Source of the DNA: Paenibacillus mesophilus
GTDB taxonomy: Bacteria > Bacillota > Bacilli > Paenibacillales > NBRC-103111
Assembly (NCBI RefSeq): GCF_005938385.1
Contig: NZ_VCRA01000014.1
Location: 124,001 to 188,000, forward strand
Direction of reading: 5' to 3'
DNA: 64,000 nucleotides
Shown one piece after another: positions 8,088 to 17,600 of the stretch. The stretch's first letter is position 1, and each line of letters starts with the position of its first letter. The notes under the pieces are model-generated. The model searched no databases. It was not told the origin of the DNA and saw only the letters and a list, made by a program, of their open reading frames with translations. The position numbers and the translations under genes were made by a program.

Positions 8088-9137
8088 ATGGGAGGCAAAT
8101 TACGTGCGGCTATCATAGGTTCGACCGGCTATGGAGGCGTGGAATTGATCCGGCTGCTGCTGCAGCATCCGGAGGTGGAGATTACGTCGGTCATTTCGTC
8201 TTCCAGCGCAGGCGCTTTATACGCCGAAGGATATCCGCATTTATCGGAAATTATTACGGAGCGATTGGAAGCTATTGATGTAGAGGCCATTAAAGGCAAG
8301 GCCGATGTCGTATTTCTGGCGACGCCGCACGGAGTCAGCACGGAGCTGTCTCCGAAGCTGGTAGATGCCGGCCTGAAAGTGATCGACGTGTCCGGCGATT
8401 TGCGGCTGAAGAGTGGGGATTTGTACGAGAAATGGTATAAGCATAAGCCAGCCGATCCGGCGTATTTGGAGCGCGCGATCTACGGCTTGTGCGAGGTGTT
8501 CGGCGACGAAGTGAAAGGTGCGGACCTGATCGCCAACCCGGGATGCTTCCCTACGGCGACTACGCTCGGCCTCGTGCCTCTTCTGGCCAAAGGTTGGATC
8601 GATTCCTCGACGATCATTTCCGACGCGAAGACGGGCGTTTCCGGAGGCGGGCGCGGGTTGTCCTTGACGTTCCATTATTCGGAAATCAATGAGAATACGC
8701 TCGCTTATAAAGTAAACCGGCACCAGCATACGCCGGAAATCGAGCAGACGCTCAGCCGTGTGGCGGGCCAGGAAGTGACGATGACGTTCACGACCCATTT
8801 GCTGCCGATGACCCGGGGTATTCTCGTGACGAGCTACGCAAAGCTGACTCAGCCGAGGACGGACGAGGAAGTGCTCGAGCTGTTCCGTCATTACTATGAA
8901 GGGCGCCGCTTCGTGCGAATTCGTCCGGCGGGCAAATGGCCTGCGACGAAAGAAGTGCTCGGCTCCAACTATTGCGATATCGGCGTTTCCGTAGACGGAC
9001 GGACGAACAGAGTAACGGTCATTTCGGTTATCGACAATTTAGTAAAAGGCGCGGCCGGCCAAGCGGTTCAAAATTTGAACCTGATGATGGGCTGGGATGA
9101 AGGAACGGGCCTGGCGTTTACGCCTGTCTACCCGTAA
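8088..9137 (+). CDS. argC: N-acetyl-gamma-glutamyl-phosphate reductase
   Basis: 349 residues. It reduces N-acetylglutamyl phosphate to the semialdehyde with NADPH, the third step of arginine synthesis. The N-terminal nucleotide-binding motif GSTGYGG is at residues 11-17 and the catalytic cysteine C153 lies in ANPGCFPTA. The ATG follows GGGGAGG. It is the first gene of the arg cluster, downstream of a promoter with an ARG-box-like operator. Length is normal for the short type. Confidence 0.97.
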   Translation: MGGKLRAAIIGSTGYGGVELIRLLLQHPEVEITSVISSSSAGALYAEGYPHLSEIITERLEAIDVEAIKGKADVVFLATPHGVSTELSPKLVDAGLKVIDVSGDLRLKSGDLYEKWYKHKPADPAYLERAIYGLCEVFGDEVKGADLIANPGCFPTATTLGLVPLLAKGWIDSSTIISDAKTGVSGGGRGLSLTFHYSEINENTLAYKVNRHQHTPEIEQTLSRVAGQEVTMTFTTHLLPMTRGILVTSYAKLTQPRTDEEVLELFRHYYEGRRFVRIRPAGKWPATKEVLGSNYCDIGVSVDGRTNRVTVISVIDNLVKGAAGQAVQNLNLMMGWDEGTGLAFTPVYP

Positions 9138-9150
9138 TTACCCTTAAAGT

Positions 9151-9226
9151 GAAGTAAAGCTTCTCAGCGTAGTCCGAGTACTTTACGGGGGACCCGGAGT
9201 TCACCCCAAAAGGTGAAGCTTCAAAA
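9151..9226 (+). other. Structured RNA candidate between argC and argJ
   Basis: The 141-bp gap holds several possible stems: GTAAAG (9154-9159) with CTTTAC (9181-9186); TTCACC (9200-9205) with GGTGAA (9212-9217); and, competing with these, AGCTTC (9158-9163) with GAAGCT (9215-9220). The stretch GGGGGACCC followed by GGTGAA resembles part of the conserved core of the ydaO (c-di-AMP) riboswitch, but the second half of that class is not seen. It may be an attenuator-like leader or chance structure; no canonical terminator is present. Confidence 0.3.
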
Positions 9227-9278
9227 AAGTAAGTTTAATAGCCTCTGCATGTAGAAGAAAGATGGTGATGGTTGCGGT

Positions 9279-10511
9279 ATGGCGCAGCATAACGAGTTTG
9301 TAGTAGTGGATAACGGTTCGGTTACGACTCCTCTCGGGTTTCGGGCCGGCGGGCTGCATTGCGGCCTCAAGAAGACGCAGCGCAACGATTTGGGCGTCAT
9401 CGTATGCGACGTTCCGGCGGCTGCGGCGGGCGTGTATACGCTCAACGCGTTCCAAGCGGCTCCGCTCAAGGTGACGAAAGAAAGCATCGCCGTGGAAGGC
9501 AAGCTGCAGGTTATGTTAGTCAACAGCGGCAATGCGAACGCGTGCACTGGCAAGCAAGGAGAGGACGATGCACGGACGATGCGTTCGGAGGCGGCACGGA
9601 TGTTCGGCGTACCGGATCATTACGTAGGCGTCACTTCGACCGGCGTTATCGGCGAGCTTCTGAAGATGGACAAAGTGACGGCGGGCATCGCCGGTTTGCC
9701 TTCGCGGGTTTCGGCCACGGATGAAGGCGGGGACCAATTCAGCCAAGCGATATTGACGACCGACCTGGTGAAGAAAACGATATGCGTCAAGCTGACGGTT
9801 GACGGCCGCACGGTACATATTGCAGGCGCGGCCAAAGGCTCGGGGATGATTCATCCGAACATGGCGACGATGCTCGGCTTCATTACGACCGATGCGGCGA
9901 TTTCTTCCGCAGCGCTTCAGAAGCTGCTGAACGAGTCGACGGATACGACGTTCAACATGATTACGGTCGACGGCGACACGAGCACGAACGATATGGTCGT
10001 CACCATGGCGAGCGGCTTGGCCGGCAATAGCGAGCTGAACGAAGAGCACGCCGACTGGGAAGCTTTCGCGGCCGGTTTCCGCTACGTCGGCGAGGTGCTG
10101 GCGAAGGCGATCGCCCGCGACGGCGAAGGCGCGACCAAGCTGATCGAGGTAAGCGTGGTAGGGGCGGAGTCGGTTGAAGCGGCTCGTGCGTTTGCGAAGA
10201 CGGTTATCGGTTCGAGCCTGGTGAAATCGGCTTGCTTCGGAGCCGATGCCAACTGGGGGCGCATCATCGCCGCGGTAGGCCGAGCCGGATATCCCGTGAA
10301 TACGGAGACGGTAGATATCCGTTTGGGCGATATCGTGACGCTCGATCAATCGCGACCGGTGAAATTTGACGAAGAGAAGGCAGCGGAATATTTAAAAGGC
10401 GATTTTGTCCTCATTCATGTCGATTTGCATATGGGCGGCTGCTCGGCTACGGCTTGGGGCTGCGACTTGACCTACGATTACGTCCGCATTAACGCGGCAT
10501 ACCGGACTTAA
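9279..10511 (+). CDS. argJ: Bifunctional ornithine acetyltransferase / N-acetylglutamate synthase
   Basis: 410 residues. ArgJ transfers the acetyl group from N-acetylornithine to glutamate (cyclic pathway) and in its bifunctional form also makes acetylglutamate from acetyl-CoA. The precursor cleaves itself before T197 in the conserved HPNMATML motif, giving alpha and beta chains; that Thr is the nucleophile. An oxyanion TTG pair (STTG-like, TSTGVIG at about 119-125) is present. The start is the ATG at 9279, behind a weak GGTGATG site. Because ArgJ is here, a separate argA or argE is not needed. Confidence 0.96.
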   Translation: MAQHNEFVVVDNGSVTTPLGFRAGGLHCGLKKTQRNDLGVIVCDVPAAAAGVYTLNAFQAAPLKVTKESIAVEGKLQVMLVNSGNANACTGKQGEDDARTMRSEAARMFGVPDHYVGVTSTGVIGELLKMDKVTAGIAGLPSRVSATDEGGDQFSQAILTTDLVKKTICVKLTVDGRTVHIAGAAKGSGMIHPNMATMLGFITTDAAISSAALQKLLNESTDTTFNMITVDGDTSTNDMVVTMASGLAGNSELNEEHADWEAFAAGFRYVGEVLAKAIARDGEGATKLIEVSVVGAESVEAARAFAKTVIGSSLVKSACFGADANWGRIIAAVGRAGYPVNTETVDIRLGDIVTLDQSRPVKFDEEKAAEYLKGDFVLIHVDLHMGGCSATAWGCDLTYDYVRINAAYRT

Positions 10512-10583
10512 CCATCGATCATACGTAAGGGGCTGCGTATGGATTCATCGCGGCTCCTTAGCAGGTAAAGGAGCAAGTTTTGC

Positions 10584-11372
10584 ATGAGCAACGGCTGTTT
10601 TGTAATGAAATGCGGCGGGAGCACGCTCGCGGCGCTGCCCGATGCTTTTTTCCTGGATTTGAAGAAGCTGCAGGAAGAAGGAACGATCCCAGTCATCGTC
10701 CACGGCGGGGGGCCCGCCATTTCCGACACGCTCGGCAAGCTCGGCATCGAGACGGAGTTCGTGAACGGCTTGCGCAAGACGAACGAAGCGGTGCTGGACG
10801 TAGTCGAGATGGTGCTGTCCGGCCAAATCAACAAAGAAATCGTCCGCAAAATCCAGCAGTCTGGGGCGAAAGCGATCGGCCTGTCCGGCGTGGACGGCCA
10901 TTTGATCCAAGCCAAGCCGGTAGCCAACGCCCATGAAGTCGGACTGGTAGGCGACGTGACGAACGTAAATGCGGCCATTATTCAAGGAATCGTTGAAATG
11001 GGCTATATGCCGGTCATCGCACCGGTCGGGCTCGGCGATAACGCGCAGCGCTACAACATTAACGCCGATACGGCGGCAGGCGCCGTTGCTTCTCATTTGG
11101 GCGTAGAGCGGATGATCGTCGTTACCGACGTTCCCGGTATTATGAAGAGCGTGGACGGCGAGAAGCGCGTGTTGCCGGTAGTGACGGTAGCGGAGATCGA
11201 GCGAATGATCGCCGACGGCGATATTTACGGCGGGATGATCCCGAAAGTACGCGCCGCGATCCAATGCATACAAGGACAAGTACAAGAGGTCGTCATCGTT
11301 AACGGAACGGAGCCGGAAGTGCTGAGCAAGGTGCTGCGGGGCGACAAGATCGGTACGCGTATCCAACGGTAG
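10584..11372 (+). CDS. argB: Acetylglutamate kinase
   Basis: 262 residues. It phosphorylates N-acetylglutamate with ATP, the second step of the pathway. Amino acid kinase fold: KCGGST near residue 9, the substrate loop HGGGPAIS, and the C-terminal GGMIPKV nucleotide and substrate contact. The ATG follows AAAGGAG. The short N-terminus, lacking the extra helix of arginine-inhibited hexameric kinases, suggests the dimeric, arginine-insensitive type. Confidence 0.96.
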   Translation: MSNGCFVMKCGGSTLAALPDAFFLDLKKLQEEGTIPVIVHGGGPAISDTLGKLGIETEFVNGLRKTNEAVLDVVEMVLSGQINKEIVRKIQQSGAKAIGLSGVDGHLIQAKPVANAHEVGLVGDVTNVNAAIIQGIVEMGYMPVIAPVGLGDNAQRYNINADTAAGAVASHLGVERMIVVTDVPGIMKSVDGEKRVLPVVTVAEIERMIADGDIYGGMIPKVRAAIQCIQGQVQEVVIVNGTEPEVLSKVLRGDKIGTRIQR

Positions 11373-11421
11373 ACAGGCCTTTTCATCAGAACCAATACGA
11401 ATCGAAATGGAGTGAGGACTT

Positions 11422-12612
11422 GTGAGCGAGCAACAGAGTGCGCTGTTCCCGACGTACGCCAGATTCCCGATCACGCTCGTCAAAGGGGAAGGCAGCCGTC
11501 TATGGGACGATAAAGGGAAACAATATCTCGATTTCGCCAGCGGACTGGCGGTCACGAACTTGGGCCACGTGCCGGAGCGGGTCAAGGAAAAGCTTGTCGA
11601 GCAGCTCGGCGAGCTGTGGCACGTGAGCAACCTGTTCCATATCCCGAACCAGGAGAAGCTGGCCCGGCTATTGGTCGATAACAGCTGCGCGGACGCCGTC
11701 TTCTTCTGCAACAGCGGGGCGGAAGCGAACGAAGCCGCGATCAAGCTGGCGCGCCGTTACAATGCCAAGGTGCTCGGCAAACCGCGCTATGAAATCATCA
11801 CCTTCCACACGTCGTTCCACGGCCGGACGCTGGCTACGTTGACGGCGACCGGGCAAGAAAAGGTGAAGGAAGGCTTCCATCCGCTGCCGGAAGGATTCGT
11901 ATACGCTCCTTACAACGATGCGAATGCATTGAAGAGCTATATAACGGACAAAACGTGCGCGATTATGCTCGAACTCGTACAAGGCGAAGGCGGCGTAAAC
12001 CCGGCCGACGCGGAGTTTGTGCAGGAAGCCGTACGACTGTGCAAAGAGCACGATTTGCTGCTCATCATCGACGAGATCCAGACCGGCATGGGCCGGACGG
12101 GCAAGCTGTTCGCCTACGAGCATTACGGCATCGAGCCGGACATTTTTACACTGGCGAAAGGTCTGGCCAGCGGATTCCCGATCGGGGCGATGCTCGGCAA
12201 GGCGAAGCTGCGGGAAGCATTCTCCGCGGGCAGCCACGGCTCCACTTTCGGCGGAACGCCGATCGCTACGGCAGCGGGGATCGCTACGGTCGAGACGCTG
12301 GTCGAGGACAAATTGCCGCAGCGGGCTGCGGAGATGGGCGAATACTTCATCGCTCAGCTTAACGCCAAGCTGGGCGGCAATCCTCTCGTGAAGCAAATTC
12401 GCGGCAAAGGACTTCTGATCGGCATCGAGTGCACGCTGCCGGCGTCCGATTTCATACCCGCGATCCATGAAGCGGGGTTATTGGTTACGGGGGCGGGGCC
12501 GAACGTGATCCGGCTGCTTCCGAACCTGCTCGTTACCCGCGACGATGCGGACAAAGGGATCGATATTATCGCTTCCGTATTGGCGCAAAAGGCGGCCGCA
12601 TCGGTCAATTGA
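11422..12612 (+). CDS. argD: Acetylornithine aminotransferase
   Basis: 396 residues, a class III PLP aminotransferase. It converts N-acetylglutamate semialdehyde and glutamate to N-acetylornithine and 2-oxoglutarate, and may also serve in lysine synthesis. The Schiff-base lysine is K246 in TLAKGLASG, and D217 in IIDEIQTG holds the pyridine nitrogen. GTG start at 11422 behind GGAGTGAGG. Sits 49 bp after argB. Confidence 0.95.
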   Translation: MSEQQSALFPTYARFPITLVKGEGSRLWDDKGKQYLDFASGLAVTNLGHVPERVKEKLVEQLGELWHVSNLFHIPNQEKLARLLVDNSCADAVFFCNSGAEANEAAIKLARRYNAKVLGKPRYEIITFHTSFHGRTLATLTATGQEKVKEGFHPLPEGFVYAPYNDANALKSYITDKTCAIMLELVQGEGGVNPADAEFVQEAVRLCKEHDLLLIIDEIQTGMGRTGKLFAYEHYGIEPDIFTLAKGLASGFPIGAMLGKAKLREAFSAGSHGSTFGGTPIATAAGIATVETLVEDKLPQRAAEMGEYFIAQLNAKLGGNPLVKQIRGKGLLIGIECTLPASDFIPAIHEAGLLVTGAGPNVIRLLPNLLVTRDDADKGIDIIASVLAQKAAASVN

Positions 12613-12657
12613 TCGAAGCCGCGAAATGTCGAATATTAAGCAATATGGCACATAATT

Positions 12658-12682
12658 GGGCGGTTCCGCGCGGAATCCGCCC
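12658..12682 (+). other. Intercistronic hairpin between argD and argF
   Basis: GGGCGG-TTCC pairs with GGAA-CCGCCC (one bulged T) around a 4-base loop. There is no T-run, so it is likely an mRNA-stabilising or processing structure rather than a terminator. Confidence 0.45.
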
Positions 12683-12702
12683 TGCTTAGAGGGGGAAACA
12701 CG

Positions 12703-13662
12703 ATGTCGGAAACATTGCTGCAAGATATGGCGGCCAGTCTGAAGGGCCGCGATTTTCTCGGGCTGGTTGATTATAAGCCGGAAGAAATCCGCTATTTGAT
12801 CGATCTGGCGATCGACTTGAAGAAGAAGCAAAAAGCGGGTGACAGCCACCAGCCGTTGAAAGGCAAAACGCTCGGCATGATATTCGAGAAGTCTTCCACC
12901 CGTACGCGCGTTTCGTTCGAGGTAGGCATGTACCAGTTGGGCGGCCATGCGCTATTTCTCAGCAAAAACGATTTGCAGCTCGGGCGCGGCGAAACGATCT
13001 GGGATACGGCGCAAACGATGTCTCGCTACTTGGACGGCATCATGATCCGTACTTACGCCCACCGTACGGTGATCGATCTCGCCCGCGGAGCGACCGTTCC
13101 GGTCATTAACGGACTGACGGACCGCTCGCACCCTTGCCAGGCGCTTGCCGACTACCAGACGGTACTGGAGAAGAAGGGCAAGCTGGAAGGGCTGAAAATC
13201 GCGTATATCGGCGACGGGAATAATATGGTACACTCCTTAATGATGGGAGCGGCCAAGCTCGGCCTCCACATGGCGGTGGCGTCCCCGGAAGGTTACGACC
13301 CCGATCAGGAGGTTGTGAAAAATTCGCGCGAGAACGCGGCGCTTACGGGCGGCTCTCTGCTTCTGACGCGCGATCCCAAGGAAGCGATCGCCGACGCGGA
13401 CGTCGTCTACACGGACGTATGGGCGAGCATGGGCTTCGAAGCCGAGCAGAAGGAGCGGGAGATCGCGTTCGCCTCTTATCAGGTCAACGAGGAGCTGGCC
13501 CGTTATGCGAAGAAAGACTATTTGTTCATGCACTGCCTGCCGGCTCATCGCGGAGAAGAAGTGAGCGAAGGCGTCCTCGAAGGGCCGAATTCGATTATTT
13601 TCGATCAGGCGGAAAACCGACTGCACGCGCAAAAAGCGGTTATGGCCGCACTTATGGGCTGA
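12703..13662 (+). CDS. argF: Ornithine carbamoyltransferase
   Basis: 319 residues. It joins carbamoyl phosphate and ornithine to citrulline. The carbamoyl-phosphate motif SSTRTR is at residues 64-69, the HPCQALAD loop follows in the middle, and the ornithine-side HCLPAHRG is near residue 273. The ATG follows AGAGGGGGAAA. carAB, which makes carbamoyl phosphate and is in the Bacillus arg operon, is not in this window. Confidence 0.97.
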   Translation: MSETLLQDMAASLKGRDFLGLVDYKPEEIRYLIDLAIDLKKKQKAGDSHQPLKGKTLGMIFEKSSTRTRVSFEVGMYQLGGHALFLSKNDLQLGRGETIWDTAQTMSRYLDGIMIRTYAHRTVIDLARGATVPVINGLTDRSHPCQALADYQTVLEKKGKLEGLKIAYIGDGNNMVHSLMMGAAKLGLHMAVASPEGYDPDQEVVKNSRENAALTGGSLLLTRDPKEAIADADVVYTDVWASMGFEAEQKEREIAFASYQVNEELARYAKKDYLFMHCLPAHRGEEVSEGVLEGPNSIIFDQAENRLHAQKAVMAALMG

Positions 13663-13675
13663 CGTTCAATCCAAG

Positions 13676-13703
13676 CCGGCTTGCGCCTTGCAGCGTAAGC
13701 CGG
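13676..13703 (+). other. Intercistronic hairpin between argF and argG
   Basis: An 11-bp stem (CCGGCTTGCGC with GCGTAAGCCGG, one G-U pair) and a 6-base loop begins 14 bp after argF; no T-run follows. Confidence 0.45.
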
Positions 13704-13751
13704 GACTGGCATATATCGATGAAGTTCGTTTAGAAAGGGAGACAAGAAACG

Positions 13752-14990
13752 ATGGCAAAACAAAAAATCGTATTGGCCTACTCCGGCGGGCTGGATACAT
13801 CCGTTATTTTGACATGGCTGAAAGAATCGTTCGACGCGGAGATCATTACGTTCACCGCCGATATCGGACAAAAGGACGAGCTGGACGGGCTGGAAGAAAA
13901 AGCGCTGCGCACCGGCGCTTCGAAAGCCTACATCGACGACCTGCGCGATGAATTCGCCCGCGATTTCATCTATCCGATGTTCCAGGCAGGCGCGCTGTAT
14001 GAAGGCCAATATTTGCTCGGCACAAGTATCGCCCGACCTTTGATCGCGAAGCGCATGGTCGAGATCGCCCGCGCGGAAGGCGCAACGGCTATTGCGCATG
14101 GCGCAACCGGCAAAGGCAACGACCAGGTCCGCTTCGAGCTGACCGCTGCCGCTCTTGCACCGGAGCTTGACGTAATCGCCCCTTGGCGCATCGAAGAATT
14201 CCGCGAGCAGTTCCCGGGCCGCGCCGAGATGATCGCTTACGCCGAGAAGCACGGCATTCCGGTCACCGCTACGGCGTCCAAGCCTTATTCGACGGACCGC
14301 AATCTGCTGCATATCAGCTTCGAGAGCGGTATGCTGGAGGATCCGTGGTTCGATCCGAGCGCCGATTCGAACCGCGACATGTACGTGCTGAGCCGCGCGC
14401 CGGAAGAAGCGCCGGACGAAGCCGAATATATCGAGCTCGAATTCGAGCAAGGCAACTGCGTAGCCGTCAACGGCAAGCGGCTGAATCCGCTTGAAGCGAT
14501 GGAAACGTTGAACGAGCTGGGCGGCAAGCACGGCATTGGCCGCGTCGACATGGTCGAGAACCGCTTCGTCGGCATGAAGAGCCGCGGCGTGTACGAGACT
14601 CCGGGCGGTACGATCCTGTTCACGGCCCACCGGAAGATGGAGTCGCTTACGATGGACCGCGAGGTCATGCATTTGCGCGATTCGCTTATTTCGAAATATG
14701 CATCCCTTGTATACAACGGCTTCTGGTTTGCACCGGAGCGCCATGCGATTCAAGCGCTGGTGACGGAAAGCCAGAAAAACGTGACCGGAACGGTCCGTTT
14801 GAAGCTGTACAAAGGCAACATTATGGGCGCCGGCGTGAAGAGCCCGGTCAGCCTGTACAACCCGGACATCGCGACGATGGAAGCCGATCCTTCCAAAGCG
14901 TACAACCAAGGCGACGCTACCGGATTTATCCGTCTGAACGCGCTCCGTCTGCGCGTGGCATCCGGCGTAGCCCAAAATGCAAACAAATAA
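13752..14990 (+). CDS. argG: Argininosuccinate synthase
   Basis: 412 residues. ATP-dependent condensation of citrulline and aspartate. The PP-loop SGGLDTS is at residues 11-17, and the [13 protein letters not shown] motif lies near residue 117. The ATG follows AAAGGGAG. It continues the arg cluster; in Bacillus argGH is a separate operon, whereas here it follows argF by 89 bp on the same strand. Confidence 0.97.
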   Translation: MAKQKIVLAYSGGLDTSVILTWLKESFDAEIITFTADIGQKDELDGLEEKALRTGASKAYIDDLRDEFARDFIYPMFQAGALYEGQYLLGTSIARPLIAKRMVEIARAEGATAIAHGATGKGNDQVRFELTAAALAPELDVIAPWRIEEFREQFPGRAEMIAYAEKHGIPVTATASKPYSTDRNLLHISFESGMLEDPWFDPSADSNRDMYVLSRAPEEAPDEAEYIELEFEQGNCVAVNGKRLNPLEAMETLNELGGKHGIGRVDMVENRFVGMKSRGVYETPGGTILFTAHRKMESLTMDREVMHLRDSLISKYASLVYNGFWFAPERHAIQALVTESQKNVTGTVRLKLYKGNIMGAGVKSPVSLYNPDIATMEADPSKAYNQGDATGFIRLNALRLRVASGVAQNANK

Positions 14991-15019
14991 ACGGCTTATG
15001 TAACAAGGAGCGAGCGAAG

Positions 15020-15080
15020 GGCAAGGAGGCGCGCCGGGCACGTCTGCTTCATGCGGACGGGGAACGGAGCGATCCTTGCC
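15020..15080 (+). other. Long hairpin in the argG-argH gap
   Basis: GGCAAGGA (15020-15027) pairs with TCCTTGCC (15073-15080). Between them CGTCTGC (15041-15047) pairs with GCGGACG (15053-15059) with one U-G. The 133-bp gap has no other recognisable gene or terminator. Function unknown. Confidence 0.35.
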
Positions 15081-15123
15081 TTTCGAGCGCAATCGCGACA
15101 ATGCCAAGGAGGGAATGGATCAC

Positions 15124-16539
15124 GTGTCGAAGCTTTGGGGTGGACGCTTTACGAAAAAAACGGATCAGCTCGTCGAGGAATATACGGCCTCGATCCTGTT
15201 CGATAAAGAGCTTGCGGAGGAAGACATTCAAGGAAGTCTGGCACATGTAACGATGCTCGGCAAATGCGGGATTTTGCCGGCGGAAGACGTGAAGAAAATT
15301 CAGGACGGGCTGCACGAAGTGCTGCAGAGGATCCGCCGGGGAGAAGTCGAGTTCTCGGTATCCGACGAGGACATCCATATGAATGTCGAGAAGACGCTGA
15401 TCGACATCATCGGCCCGGTCGGAGGCAAGCTTCATACCGGACGGAGCCGCAACGACCAAGTGGCGACCGATATGCATCTGTATTTGCGGAAGCGGGTCGT
15501 CGAATTCGTCGGCATGCTCGTGAAGCTTCAGGAAGCGCTGATCGGGCAAGCGAAAGCGAATCTCGATACGATCGTGCCGGGTTATACGCATCTGCAGCGG
15601 GCACAGCCGATTTTGTTCGCTCACCATATGATGGCGTACGTGTCGATGTTCGGTCGGGACATCGAGCGGTTTCGCGACAGCTACAAGCGCGTGGACATGC
15701 TTCCTCTCGGTGCGGGTGCATTGGCGGGAACGACATTCCCGATCGATCGGCACTTCGTGGCGGAGCAGCTTGGCTTCGAACGCGTATACGAGAATAGCCT
15801 GGACGCGGTAAGCGATCGCGATTTTATCGTCGAGTTTCTGGCTAACGCGTCGCTCGTTATGACACATCTGTCGCGGCTGTGCGAAGAAATCGTGCTCTGG
15901 TCGAGCACCGAATTCCAGTTCGTCGAGCTCGACGATGCTTTCACGACCGGCAGCAGCATCATGCCGCAGAAGAAAAACCCGGACGTCGCCGAGCTCGTCC
16001 GCGGCAAAACGGGACGCGTGTACGGCAATCTGATCGGTATGCTGACTGTGCTGAAGGCGCTGCCGCTCGCGTACAACAAAGATATGCAGGAAGACAAGGA
16101 AGGCATGTTCGATACGGTACGGACGCTGCAGGGCGCACTACAGCTGTTCGCACCGATGATCGCCACGATGAAAGTAAACCGCGACCGGATGCGCCAAGCG
16201 GTCAACCAGGATTTCTCCAACGCGACCGACATCGCCGATTATTTGGCGGGCAAAGGAATGCCGTTCCGGCAAGCGCACGAAGTGATCGGCAAAACGGTGC
16301 TGTACTGCATTCAAAACCAAAAATATTTGCTGGACTTGACTCTTCAAGAGTTTCTGCAATTTTCCGAGCTGTTCGACGATCGCATCTACGAGGTGCTTCA
16401 GCCGGAGAACGTCGTTAACGCACGCAACGTTTACGGCGGGACGGCTACGACTCAAGTATCCGAGGCTATCGGACGCGCGGAGGAAGCCGTCGGCTTGAAT
16501 AACCGCTGGTTCGAAGAGTACATGGAGAAAAGCAAATAA
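15124..16539 (+). CDS. argH: Argininosuccinate lyase
   Basis: 471 residues from the GTG at 15124. It splits argininosuccinate to arginine and fumarate. The fumarase/aspartase superfamily signature [12 protein letters not shown] is present, with the catalytic serine in this flexible loop. The GTG start is chosen because the family begins MSKLWGGRF and AAGGAGGGA lies 11 bases upstream; the ATG at 15115 is too close to that site. Last gene of the arg cluster. No clear terminator follows. Confidence 0.96.
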   Translation: MSKLWGGRFTKKTDQLVEEYTASILFDKELAEEDIQGSLAHVTMLGKCGILPAEDVKKIQDGLHEVLQRIRRGEVEFSVSDEDIHMNVEKTLIDIIGPVGGKLHTGRSRNDQVATDMHLYLRKRVVEFVGMLVKLQEALIGQAKANLDTIVPGYTHLQRAQPILFAHHMMAYVSMFGRDIERFRDSYKRVDMLPLGAGALAGTTFPIDRHFVAEQLGFERVYENSLDAVSDRDFIVEFLANASLVMTHLSRLCEEIVLWSSTEFQFVELDDAFTTGSSIMPQKKNPDVAELVRGKTGRVYGNLIGMLTVLKALPLAYNKDMQEDKEGMFDTVRTLQGALQLFAPMIATMKVNRDRMRQAVNQDFSNATDIADYLAGKGMPFRQAHEVIGKTVLYCIQNQKYLLDLTLQEFLQFSELFDDRIYEVLQPENVVNARNVYGGTATTQVSEAIGRAEEAVGLNNRWFEEYMEKSK

Positions 16540-16651
16540 ATAAACTTGGATCCGGTATACGCTTCAGGACATCTATGTACGTCATCCCCCATTCCTTCCA
16601 GGACCTTGATTTAGTACGATGAAATCAATCCGATAGGAGGGGGAAGGACCA

Positions 16652-17509
16652 TTGTTGAAGCCTGCCGATAATCCGCTTGATATCCGGAACAGCATGTACC
16701 GGTTCGACCAGTTGGCGAAGCATCGTATTCCGTCACCTGAGCATGTTACCGAGGAAACGATAAAAACGTACCGCGAATTGGGATATGTGGCCATTGAACA
16801 GGTGCTGACCGAAGCAGAAGTGAAAGCGGCGATCGATTCGATCGACGACGTCATTCACGGGCGCATCGTCGGACCGAAAATCCAATATGTTCGCGGGAGG
16901 GGCGAAGTAAAGGACAAGATCGAGTTCGACACCGAGCAGGAACGCGAATTTTCCGTCCGCAAGCTGCACAAGTTTGTCGATCATTGTCCGGCGCTTCATC
17001 ATATTTGCTTCCATCCGAGCATACTCAGTGTGCTGGAGAAAATGTTCGGCGAAGCTCCGCGTTTTTGCGAGGATCAGGCGCTGCTCAAGCCGCCGTCCGC
17101 CGACGCGGGAATCGAGAAGCCGTGGCATCAGGATATGGCGTACGGCAACTTTTCTTATACGAAGATGGTCGCGGGCGTATGGATCGCTTTGGATGAAGCT
17201 ACGTTGGACAACGGCTGCATGCATGTCATTCCCCGGTCTCATAGGAACGGTCCCGTACCGCATTACGCGGTAAGGGATTGGCAGCTGTGCGACACCGTAG
17301 TCGATGTGCCCAAGGACGAAGCGGTGCCGTTGAAGCCGGGCGGCCTGATGATTTTTTCCGGACTGCTTCATCATGGGACGCCACCTAATTTGTCGGATCA
17401 ACGGCGAAGAGCGCTGCAGTTCCATTATGCGCCGGAGTCAGCGAAAAAAATGTCGGCCGAGGAGTACAAAATCGTTTTCACGAACGAAATGACGAAAGCG
17501 GAATGTTGA
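16652..17509 (+). CDS. PhyH family Fe(II)/2-oxoglutarate-dependent oxygenase
   Basis: 285 residues. Double-stranded beta-helix dioxygenase of the phytanoyl-CoA hydroxylase family: the iron triad is H159-x-D161 (KPWHQDMAY) and probably H241 (LLHHGTPPN), with an Arg cluster at 251-253 for 2-oxoglutarate. Substrate unknown; relatives hydroxylate small molecules or secondary metabolites. TTG start at 16652 after AGGAGGGGG. A short palindrome TTGATTT/AAATCAA lies at 16606-16628. The next gene, an AraC regulator 91 bp downstream on the same strand, may control it. Confidence 0.85.
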   Translation: MLKPADNPLDIRNSMYRFDQLAKHRIPSPEHVTEETIKTYRELGYVAIEQVLTEAEVKAAIDSIDDVIHGRIVGPKIQYVRGRGEVKDKIEFDTEQEREFSVRKLHKFVDHCPALHHICFHPSILSVLEKMFGEAPRFCEDQALLKPPSADAGIEKPWHQDMAYGNFSYTKMVAGVWIALDEATLDNGCMHVIPRSHRNGPVPHYAVRDWQLCDTVVDVPKDEAVPLKPGGLMIFSGLLHHGTPPNLSDQRRRALQFHYAPESAKKMSAEEYKIVFTNEMTKAEC

Positions 17510-17600
17510 ATATCGATCGGCCAAAGGGAAGATGCGATCCGGGCGGGAGGATGCCCGGGCGCATCTTTCGTCCTATTATGCCAGGTCCGGAGGCGGCATC

